DNA from: CAZADH01 sp964483805
Lineage (GTDB): Bacteria > Muiribacteriota > Ozemobacteria > Ozemobacterales > Ozemobacteraceae
Length of the DNA stretch: 9,581 bases
NCBI GenBank assembly: GCA_964483805.1
Contig: CAZADH010000240.1
Location: forward strand, 1-9,581
Direction: 5' to 3'
Under the pieces are notes generated by a model. The model was given only the letters and a program-made list of their open reading frames with translations, was not told the DNA's origin and ran no database searches. The position numbers and the translations under genes were made by a program. Positions 1-6,516 of this stretch are shown one piece after another (position 1 is the first letter of the stretch; every line of letters begins with the position of its first letter).

Positions 1-265
1 AGGCCGCAGACGCCCTCACGAGGACCCACCGGCCGCCGGGGCGGGCGGCCGCCGAAATCGAGCTCTGCCCGAACACGGATTTGAGTTGGCTGAACCCAAT
101 GGAATTGCGGGCCGGCCCTTCGAAGCTGCTGGTGCTTGTCGTAGTTGGGGCAGGGGTAGCTGCAACCGGTGACGCCTCGCCACCGCCGCCACCGCCACCG
201 CAACCGACGAGCGACAGGGCGAAGAACAAAGAGACGACGACGAGGGCGATCTTGCTGTTATACAT
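1..265 (-). CDS. Small lipoprotein, C-terminus beyond the left edge
   Basis: Reading leftwards from an ATG at 265, the frame stays open to the window edge (88 codons, no stop seen). A Shine-Dalgarno AGGAG lies at 276-280, 10 nt before the start. Residues 1-21 are a short positive N-terminus and a hydrophobic core, followed by the lipobox L-V-G-C with Cys22 as the predicted lipidated residue. This predicts cleavage by signal peptidase II and anchoring in an envelope membrane. After the Cys comes a run of seven glycines and then a Ser/Thr/Pro/Ala-rich stretch (about residues 30-47), a typical flexible lipoprotein tether. The rest (about 48-88) is not recognised. It lies 100 nt downstream of the protease gene on the same strand, so it may be the third gene of that operon. 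The function cannot be told from the part visible. Confidence 0.75.
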   Translation of the reverse strand, partial: MYNSKIALVVVSLFFALSLVGCGGGGGGGEASPVAATPAPTTTSTSSFEGPARNSIGFSQLKSVFGQSSISAAARPGGRWVLVRASAA

Positions 266-365
266 ACGATCTATTCTCCTGTGGGTGTTGGATAGGGTCA
301 TGTGAATGGGCCGTCACTGCTGAACAACCCGAGCCCCGCGGGGGCGCCGCAAATGCCGCTGGTCG

Positions 366-2018
366 TCAGTCGCTCTGGAGACTGGGCCCCGAGCCCTTTG
401 CCGGCGGCGCGGCCTGCACCGCAGGAGGCAGCACCGGCGGCAGGGGGGTGTTGCCATCGTTGCTGGGCCCGGCGGTCGGGTCGGTGCCAGGTTCTGTCGT
501 CGGTCGGGCGGGTATTGCCGACGTGCCGCGCGACCCACGGAGCCGCTCGCGCACGCGGTCGCCCGCATCGCCCGGCCGGCGGGGCTTGTCGGGCTCACCC
601 ACGGTCGCGCGCCCGGACGCCGCGACGGCGCCATCCTTGAGCACGACCTCGGGGTTGCCGTTGGCGTCGATGCGCACGACGATCGGCTTGTCGCCGTGGC
701 GATTGGTCGAGGCGAATGTCTTGTATTTCTCTTTGATCTCGCCGACGATGATGTTGGCAATACGAATGATGGCATCGGGAGCACTCATCTCGGCCTTGCG
801 CCGAATGTTGCCGTTGGTCAGAACTTTGTCGGTGTCGAGTTTGTACACGGCGTAATCGATGTTCATGACGGCCGTGTTGGACGGCACCCAGCCAACGAAC
901 GGCACGAATACCGGCGTGTTGTCGATCGCGAAATGGTTGATCTTGCCGTAGATCACGGTGTTGGCGCGAAACTTCACCGCGAACTCGCGGGCCTTGGCGG
1001 CGTCGAACTGCTTGAGCAGCGAGTCGTATTGATCGCCCATGGTTTCCTGCAGATTCTTGACCACCGTCTGATGATCGACGACGAACAGGTTCTCGTCCTT
1101 GAAGTTCTCTTTCATGCGCAGCACCAGCGCGGCAAGAATCTCGGTGCCGGCCGTCGGCATGAACTGGCAGAACCCGGAGAACGGCACGATCACCACGCGC
1201 TTGGCGATGTCGCTGTCGGGGTGGGCGAGTTGCTCATCGGCGCCCTTCTTGGCGTCGATGATCATGTGGGTCATGCCCTGGCCGCACAGGCCCGAGTATT
1301 GTGCGAGCGTGAGCTTCTTGTCGTTCTCGAGCATGCCGAGGACGTAGTTGATCGGCACGGCGAAGTTCACGTTCTGGCCTTTGATCTGCGATGCGGTCGA
1401 GATGCCGATGACCTCGCCGGAGTCGAGAAACACCGGGCCGCCGCTGTTGCCGGGCGAGATCGGCGCCGACATCTGGAAGTATTTGAAACCCTTCTCGTTG
1501 TGGCGCACGCCGCTCACCAGGCCGTCTGAGAGCGTGTTGGCGAACTCACCGAGTGTGAATCCGCAGGTGAATACCTTCTCGCCACCCTTGATGGTCGTCG
1601 AATTGCCCAGTTTCACCGTCGGCATGTCGAAGCCGCTGACCTTGATGATCGCGATGTCTTTGACCTCGTCGAAATCGCGCACGGTGATGTCCTTGTAGAC
1701 GTCGCCGGAGGCGGTCTTCACAATGATCGACGCGCCGTTGTCGAGCACGTGGTTGTTGGTGACGATGATGCCGGTCGGGTCGACGACAAAACCGCTGCCG
1801 GCGCCACGCTTTGAACCAGCCTTGTCGAAGGTTTCGATCTGGACAGTGGCGGCGCTGACGGCCGCGGTGGGATTCTGCCGGGCCGTCGGGATTGGCGCGG
1901 CGGTCGCGCGCGTGCCGGCCGGTGCAGCCGTGTCCGCGGGTTGGCACCAGGTCGGCGCGACGACGGCGGCGAATGAGCAGAGTAGCAATACGATGGCAAT
2001 ACAACGAGAGCGGATCAT
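366..2018 (-). CDS. Secreted trypsin-like (Deg/HtrA-type) serine protease fused to a CsgG/LpoB-like domain
   Basis: The protein has 550 residues. The start at 2018 was chosen because AGGAGG (2024-2029) sits 5 nt upstream and a signal peptide follows immediately; the frame extends further upstream but without a ribosome site. Residues 1 to about 25 form a Sec signal peptide, without a lipobox (W precedes the Cys). Residues about 55-235 are a chymotrypsin-fold protease with the complete triad: His90 in TNNHV, Asp121 in KDIAII and Ser192 in GNSGGP. No PDZ domain is visible. Residues about 272-436 look like the CsgG/LpoB-like fold: a VVIVPF strand, a helix with two alternating hydrophobic faces, VVD followed by a helix, then a helix leading to ANTVIYGKI. 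The tail (about 440-550) is Pro/Arg/Gly-rich and disordered. It presumably acts in the periplasm or at the outer membrane. It lies 73 nt downstream of the small Cys/His protein on the same strand, and the pair probably shares the sigma54 promoter at 2631-2646. The protease assignment is firm; the CsgG-like call is by pattern only. Confidence 0.88.
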   Translation of the reverse strand: MIRSRCIAIVLLLCSFAAVVAPTWCQPADTAAPAGTRATAAPIPTARQNPTAAVSAATVQIETFDKAGSKRGAGSGFVVDPTGIIVTNNHVLDNGASIIVKTASGDVYKDITVRDFDEVKDIAIIKVSGFDMPTVKLGNSTTIKGGEKVFTCGFTLGEFANTLSDGLVSGVRHNEKGFKYFQMSAPISPGNSGGPVFLDSGEVIGISTASQIKGQNVNFAVPINYVLGMLENDKKLTLAQYSGLCGQGMTHMIIDAKKGADEQLAHPDSDIAKRVVIVPFSGFCQFMPTAGTEILAALVLRMKENFKDENLFVVDHQTVVKNLQETMGDQYDSLLKQFDAAKAREFAVKFRANTVIYGKINHFAIDNTPVFVPFVGWVPSNTAVMNIDYAVYKLDTDKVLTNGNIRRKAEMSAPDAIIRIANIIVGEIKEKYKTFASTNRHGDKPIVVRIDANGNPEVVLKDGAVAASGRATVGEPDKPRRPGDAGDRVRERLRGSRGTSAIPARPTTEPGTDPTAGPSNDGNTPLPPVLPPAVQAAPPAKGSGPSLQSD

Positions 2019-2091
2019 GGTTTCCTCCTGGGTGTGGGGTGCGTGTGGATGCACTTGCGGACGGGCGGAGCGGCGTTGCCGGTGCGGCTGC

Positions 2092-2508
2092 TCACGGTTT
2101 GCGTGCGAGGCCAATGCCGAAGGCGATGCCGAGGATCACGGTGCGGAATGCCGGTCCGGGCGACATCTCGGCCGTGAGCAGTTGCAGCACGAGCAGGTCG
2201 GGGCGGTCGAGGGCGCGAATCAGGTCGGTGACGACACCCCCGGTTGCAGGCCGTGATGCGGATCGGTTGCGGGACTCGGGTGGGGCGTCAACACCCAGGC
2301 GGTCGGCCGTCTCGCGCCACGCCGAAGCACATGCGGCGTGCAGGATGCGGGGTTCGGCGGCATTGTCGAGACACGCGAAGAGCAGATGCGGACACGGGCG
2401 CGGCTCGCCGGCCGTGTGGATGACGCTGCCGCAAAGCGGGCAGTGCAACGCATCGAGTCGGTGACCAAACGGCAGTTCGATGAAGGCGATGGGCGAAGTG
2501 CGGCTCAT
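2092..2508 (-). CDS. Small Cys/His-rich protein, probable zinc-binding, unknown function
   Basis: The protein has 138 residues. The start at 2508 is preceded by AGGAGG (2520-2525) at 11 nt; an in-frame ATG at 2559 has no ribosome site and is less likely. The N-terminal half carries a zinc-ribbon-like set of ligands: His22-Cys23-x2-Cys26-Gly, then Cys39-Pro-His41 and Cys46, with His57 and Cys60 further on. The section around CPHLLFAC is followed by an acidic position and a helix. Residues about 76-90 are Ser/Arg/Pro-rich linker, and the end (121-135) is a hydrophobic Gly-rich stretch that might insert in or lie on a membrane. There is no signal peptide. It is the first gene after the sigma54-type promoter at 2631-2646 and is followed 73 nt later by the protease gene, so it is the primary predicted target of the divergent CARF activator. 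I do not recognise the family; an adaptor or regulatory role is only a guess. Confidence 0.72.
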   Translation of the reverse strand: MSRTSPIAFIELPFGHRLDALHCPLCGSVIHTAGEPRPCPHLLFACLDNAAEPRILHAACASAWRETADRLGVDAPPESRNRSASRPATGGVVTDLIRALDRPDLLVLQLLTAEMSPGPAFRTVILGIAFGIGLARKP

Positions 2509-2630
2509 ACGTTGTCGATCCTCCTGTGCAGCGATGCTTGCGGTGGACGGGGCATTCATGCAGTGCCGTCACGACCGGTCAACAAAGTGGGCGGGTGGCG
2601 CCCCGGCGTCGTCAGTGAACTCTTGTAGAT

Positions 2631-2646
2631 TGCAAAATGCGTACCA
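2631..2646 (-). promoter_or_regulatory. Sigma54 (-24/-12) promoter of the Zn protein/protease operon
   Basis: On the minus strand this reads TGGTACGCATTTTGCA, against the sigma54 consensus TGGCACG-N4-TTGCW: 11 of the 12 defined positions match, and the GG and GC are separated by exactly 10 nt. Transcription would start near 2620 and run leftwards, giving a leader of about 112 nt before the start codon at 2508. It lies between this operon and a divergent gene for a sigma54-dependent activator, the usual position for such a promoter. Similar partial matches elsewhere in the window failed on spacing, which supports this one. Confidence 0.75.
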
Positions 2647-2700
2647 GCGTTGATGCAACTCGATGTTCGGGCGCTGCATCACGGGTTGCGCAGGTCGGCA

Positions 2701-2718
2701 CCGGGGGGTCTTCCCCGG
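2701..2718. promoter_or_regulatory. 18-bp inverted repeat, candidate enhancer (UAS) of the CARF activator
   Basis: CCGGGG-GGTCTT-CCCCGG is a perfect 6-bp inverted repeat with a 6-nt spacer. Its centre is about 89 bp upstream of the predicted sigma54 transcription start (near 2620), within the usual range for enhancer-binding-protein sites. It also lies just upstream of the activator's own promoter, so binding there could give autoregulation. The binding role is inference; short GC-rich palindromes also arise by chance in this DNA. Confidence 0.4.
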
Positions 2719-2733
2719 GCCGGCATAATGAAC

Positions 2734-2762
2734 TTTACAGTTCTTCTAAGAAAACGTATGCT
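2734..2762 (+). promoter_or_regulatory. Sigma70-like promoter of the CARF activator, probably leaderless
   Basis: TTTACA (2734-2739), a 17-nt spacer and TATGCT (2757-2762) give five and four of six consensus matches with ideal spacing. The expected start point, 6-7 nt after the -10 box, coincides with the ATG at 2769, which has no Shine-Dalgarno site. The spacer contains a perfect 5-bp inverted repeat, TTCTT-CT-AAGAA (2741-2752), which could be an operator because a protein bound there would block the polymerase. The region is AT-rich compared with its surroundings. Confidence 0.55.
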
Positions 2763-2768
2763 TGCGCC

Positions 2769-4296
<1,528 letters not shown>

Positions 4297-4301
<5 letters not shown>

Positions 4302-4395
4302 CGGTAAGGGGTAATGTTGCACCCAGGGGATTGATTCCGCCGTTTTCTGCGGGAGTTTCAGCCCGGGTCGGGTGACTGCACCCGAGACCGTCATC
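4297..4395. repeat. 9-bp perfect inverted repeat enclosing a hairpin, overlapping the activator's stop codon
   Basis: GATGACGGT (4297-4305, containing the TGA stop of the activator gene) is matched exactly by ACCGTCATC (4387-4395). Inside lies a 7-bp perfect hairpin, TCGGGTG-ACTG-CACCCGA (4368-4385), one base from the closing arm, and a weaker CCGC/GCGG stem (4337-4340/4349-4352). No T-run follows, so it is not a standard intrinsic terminator. No target-site duplication is visible at the ends. It could be a short palindromic mobile element, a structured 3' end of the mRNA, or part of a longer RNA. Confidence 0.5.
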
Positions 4396-4618
4396 GCTGG
4401 TTGCCCAATGGCACGGTTGAAGAGATTGCTGCAGAGATTGAGACGTTCGTGGCGATGAAGAAGAAGCCACGAAAGAATCCGCGGTTGTGTGCGCATCAGT
4501 GCGGCCGTTCCCGGTGCCGCAACCGCGCGACATACGAATCCCACGCGGATTGAATCGATGCCGGCAGCGTGTCCGGCGACCGTTCGATCGAGCCGCCCGC
4601 CACGGATGGCGCAGTGGG

Positions 4619-4671
4619 CGTTTGCGGCCATGGATGGCAGCGCGAAACGGCAGTTTCGCGCGGTGCAAACG
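4619..4671. repeat. Compound hairpin (three-way junction) with a perfect 9-bp stem
   Basis: The outer stem is CGTTTGC (4619-4625) with GCAAACG (4665-4671). Inside are a small hairpin GCCAT-GG-ATGGC (4627-4638) and a perfect 9-bp stem GCGCGAAAC-GGCA-GTTTCGCGC (4640-4661). All three helices are uninterrupted, and they nest without conflict into a compact 53-nt fold. This is the strongest structural signal in the gene-free region. No poly-T follows on either strand. Confidence 0.55.
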
Positions 4672-4748
4672 AGCCGTCGGCGGTGATCGAGGGGCTCGCG
4701 CACAGGCGCGCGACCGAGAGGTGCGGCGACGTGAACAGAGAATGGTTT

Positions 4749-4796
4749 TCGGGGTCGAGAGTGCCTACCGCAGAAGGTGGCGTTCGACAACCCCGA
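4749..4796. repeat. 48-nt imperfect hairpin just beyond the end of the membrane-protein gene
   Basis: TCGGGGT (4749-4755) pairs perfectly with ACCCCGA (4790-4796). After a small bulge, CGA (4756-4758) pairs with TCG (4784-4786), and CTACC pairs with GGTGG (one G-U) nearer the loop. It lies 17 nt past the stop codon of the minus-strand gene ending at 4813. On the minus strand it is followed by AAAACC rather than Ts, so it is not a classical terminator, although it could stabilise the 3' end of that transcript. Confidence 0.4.
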
Positions 4797-4812
4797 GATG
4801 CACGAATCGACG

Positions 4813-5487
4813 TCATTCGCTCCGCTTCGGTGGGTGCGGTGCGGGGGCGGCGGGTGCGCTGGCAACCGACGGTGTCGACGTTGCGGGCCGGGTCGTCTCT
4901 GAAGAAGCGGCCGAGGCCGGGCGCAGCGACTGCTCGGTGAAGCGGTCGACGACGTGCCCCAGTGTTCCCTTGATCTCGCCGAAAGCCGACTTGATCGAGG
5001 AACCCTGGCAGGTCAGCCAGACGAGCAGCGCGCCCAGCGAGAGGCCCGACACCGCCACCACGGTCACGAGCCGGCTCCACCGTGGACCCTGGCACCCGGA
5101 CAAGACCGCGCGCAGTTGTGGTTCGGGAATGCGGTCGAGCACCCCCCGCTCGTAATCGTCGAGCGACAAGCCCATCGTGGTCGCCCAGGCGCTGCGTTGC
5201 TGGAGCAGTTCGTCGGTCATGCCTTTGGCCACGGCCACCTCGATCGCGACCTGCAGGCCGTTTGGCATCGTGATCTGCAGATCGTCGGGCATGCGGTTGC
5301 GGTCGAGCAGATCGGCGAGAGCCTCCGCCGACAACTTGTCGAGCAGCTCGATTTCTTCAGGGGCAAGATCGTGTCCGTGCCGTTCGCCGGCACGCCCGCG
5401 CAACTCGAGAATGTCCTGGCGACAGGCCGGATTCGTGCGTGCGGTGGCCAGAAGGGTCATGAAACCACGCGACAGGGTGATCTTCAT
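4813..5487 (-). CDS. Single-pass membrane protein with a Nif11/NHLP-leader-like N-terminus, unknown function
   Basis: The protein has 224 residues. The start at 5487 is supported by GGAGG (5495-5499) at 7 nt; upstream in-frame codons have no such site. Residues about 5-62 follow a pattern seen in Nif11 and NHLP (Os1348-type) leader domains: a helix FMTLLATARTNP, then Arg-rich, then H-D-L-A-P-E-E with a leucine-rich helix LLDKLSAEALADLL. Residues about 70-130 are mixed and include another possible helical domain (DDYERGVLDRIPEPQLRAVL). A transmembrane helix lies at about 140-160; arginines just before it (RWSR) suggest the N-terminus is in the cytoplasm. The tail (about 188-224) is Ala/Pro/Ser/Thr-rich and probably disordered outside the membrane. 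It is divergent from the phosphatase gene and convergent with the CARF activator. It could be an anti-sigma-like or scaffold protein, but nothing proves a function. Confidence 0.75.
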   Translation of the reverse strand: MKITLSRGFMTLLATARTNPACRQDILELRGRAGERHGHDLAPEEIELLDKLSAEALADLLDRNRMPDDLQITMPNGLQVAIEVAVAKGMTDELLQQRSAWATTMGLSLDDYERGVLDRIPEPQLRAVLSGCQGPRWSRLVTVVAVSGLSLGALLVWLTCQGSSIKSAFGEIKGTLGHVVDRFTEQSLRPASAASSETTRPATSTPSVASAPAAPAPHPPKRSE

Positions 5488-5529
5488 CGAGATACCTCCG
5501 GGGTCGATTCGCAGGGGGCGACCGGTCAC

Positions 5530-5538
5530 AGTGTAGCA
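5530..5538 (-). promoter_or_regulatory. Extended -10 promoter candidate for the membrane-protein gene
   Basis: On the minus strand this reads TGCTACACT, an extended -10 element (TGn followed by four of six matches to TATAAT). Transcription would start near 5523, giving a leader of about 36 nt that contains the GGAGG ribosome site. No good -35 box is visible at 17 nt. The palindrome GACCGGTC (5520-5527) lies at the predicted start point and could be an operator. Confidence 0.35.
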
Positions 5539-5638
5539 CGTCGGCATGATCGAGATGCGGGTCGATCTGACAGGGCTGATCTGGCACCAGAGGTCGGGCC
5601 CAGATGTCGTAGTCGCCGTCCTGCGCGGCGAACGGTGG

Positions 5639-5644
5639 TATCAT
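5639..5644 (+). promoter_or_regulatory. -10 box candidate of the HAD phosphatase gene, possibly leaderless
   Basis: TATCAT matches five of six positions of the -10 consensus and ends 8 nt before the ATG at 5653, so the transcript would have almost no leader. The only ribosome-site-like bases, AAGG, are too close to the ATG to work well. No -35 box is recognised. The arrangement resembles that of the CARF activator gene. Confidence 0.35.
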
Positions 5645-5652
5645 GACAAGGT

Positions 5653-6309
5653 ATGAACGCGACTGACTTCCGCGGTGTCATTTTCGATCTCGACGGCACC
5701 CTGCTCGATACGTTGACCGATCTGGCCGACGCGGCCAACCGCGTCCTGGCGCGGCATGGGTGGCCGACGCACGCACGCGATGCCTATCGATACTTCGTCG
5801 GCGACGGCATGCGGATGCTCGTCGAACGGGCGATTCCAGCCGACCAACGATCGGCGGTAACGATCGACGGCGTAGTGCGCGAGATGCACGCCGAATACGG
5901 CGCGCACTGGGCCGAGGCCACGCGGCCGTATGCCGGCGTTCGCGAGATGCTCGATGGCCTCGCCGGCCGTGGCATGCAGATGGCGGTGCTCTCGAACAAG
6001 CCCGATGAGTTCACGGTCACGATGGTCACGTATTTCTTTCCGAATACGTCGTTCTTACGCGTCGTGGGGGCGCGGCCCGAGCTGCCGCGAAAGCCTGATC
6101 CGACGGGGGCTCTGCAGATCGCGGCGGCGATGAACCTCGAACCACGTCGGATCTTGTATGTGGGCGACACCGCCACCGATATGAAGACGGCGGTGGCCGC
6201 GGGGATGCTGCCGATCGGCGTGTTGTGGGGTTTCCGCGATGAGCGGGAACTGCGCGAGAGTGGCGCCCGCCGCGTGATCGGCCATCCGCGCGAACTGATC
6301 GGGACGTGA
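5653..6309 (+). CDS. HAD-family phosphatase, phosphoglycolate phosphatase-like
   Basis: The protein has 218 residues, the usual size for Gph/PGP-type HAD subfamily I enzymes. Motif I is F-D12-L-D14-G-T near the N-terminus (Asp12 nucleophile, Asp14 acid/base). The helical cap domain spans about residues 18-85. Motif II is Ser114 in VLSNKP, motif III Lys147 in PRKPDP, and motif IV is GD172-TATD176, which binds magnesium. All catalytic residues are present. Family members hydrolyse 2-phosphoglycolate, a by-product of DNA-end repair and oxygenase activity, or related small phosphate esters; the exact substrate cannot be read from the sequence. The ATG at 5653 has no strong Shine-Dalgarno site but is preceded by a -10-like TATCAT. 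The gene stands alone: its left neighbour is divergent, and 207 nt separate it from the large lipoprotein gene. Confidence 0.88.
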   Translation: MNATDFRGVIFDLDGTLLDTLTDLADAANRVLARHGWPTHARDAYRYFVGDGMRMLVERAIPADQRSAVTIDGVVREMHAEYGAHWAEATRPYAGVREMLDGLAGRGMQMAVLSNKPDEFTVTMVTYFFPNTSFLRVVGARPELPRKPDPTGALQIAAAMNLEPRRILYVGDTATDMKTAVAAGMLPIGVLWGFRDERELRESGARRVIGHPRELIGT

Positions 6310-6419
6310 CCCCGGCGCCTGCGCCATGACCCGGCGTTCGGGGGCGTTAGCCGCCCGCGCACGATGCGCACAGTGCAATGGGGCCGTCTGTCTTTTCCGA
6401 TCGTTCCGAAAGCTGGACT

Positions 6420-6450
6420 CGGGGTCCTCGTTTGTGGTTGACTGACCCCG
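6420..6450. repeat. 7-bp inverted repeat in the phosphatase/lipoprotein intergenic region
   Basis: CGGGGTC (6420-6426) pairs with GACCCCG (6444-6450) across a 17-nt loop. It might form the 3' end of the phosphatase transcript, but no T-run follows. The right arm belongs to a 10-bp direct repeat TGACCCCGGC (6307-6316 and 6443-6452) that brackets the first two thirds of this 207-nt gap. Apart from this and the promoter candidate at 6438-6468, I see nothing else in 6310-6516. Confidence 0.3.
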
Positions 6451-6468
6451 GCATGGCGTGCCTATTTC
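6438..6468 (+). promoter_or_regulatory. Weak promoter candidate of the large lipoprotein gene
   Basis: TTGACT (6438-6443, five of six) is followed after 19 nt by TATTTC (6463-6468), a poor -10 box. An 8-bp direct repeat GGCGTGCC (6455-6462 and 6469-6476, 14 nt apart) flanks the possible -10 and could be a regulator site. The leader to the ATG at 6517 would be about 40 nt. Confidence 0.28.
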
Positions 6469-6516
6469 GGCGTGCCGATGCGTGAACCTACAAACTGTTC
6501 TTGTCGGAGTGAACCC

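Larger units (their letters stand above)
4302..4812. other. Intergenic region of about 510 bp rich in perfect hairpins; candidate structured RNA or repeat cluster
   Basis: This stretch lies between the ends of two convergent genes and holds no convincing protein gene. It has stems in series: 4368-4385 (7 bp, 4-nt loop), 4446-4473 (8 bp, TTCGTGGC/GCCACGAA, 12-nt loop), 4480-4527 (8 bp, CGCGGTTG/CAACCGCG), 4537-4551 (5 bp), 4560-4577 (5 bp), 4619-4671 (compound, 7 + 9 bp), 4696-4713 (6 bp, TCGCGC/GCGCGA) and 4749-4796 (7 bp plus inner pairs). None is followed by a T-run. I saw none of the conserved motifs of RNase P RNA, tmRNA, SRP RNA or tRNA on either strand. A stop-free frame of 72 codons (4335-4550) has a protein-like middle but no good start, and may be a gene remnant. 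Confidence 0.4.

Noticed and set aside
266..365. GCCCC-GCG-GGGGC hairpin between the protease and the small lipoprotein as a terminator
   Set aside because: The stem is only 5 bp with no T-run, and the next gene is on the same strand with a good ribosome site, so read-through is equally likely.
4408..4432. TGGCACG...TTGC resembling a sigma54 promoter on the plus strand
   Set aside because: The GG and GC are 16 nt apart rather than 10, and no gene follows.
4302..4812. tRNA, RNase P RNA, tmRNA, SRP RNA or integron attC sites in the hairpin-rich region
   Set aside because: No T-arm with matching stem, no GAGGAAAGTCC-like or GGAAGCAGCC-like motif, and no paired GTTRRRY/RYYYAAC cores were found.
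5579..5600. TGGCAC motif (plus) and TGGTGCC...GC (minus) between the divergent genes
   Set aside because: The plus-strand version has no GC at the right spacing; the minus-strand version has the spacing but too few consensus matches on either side.
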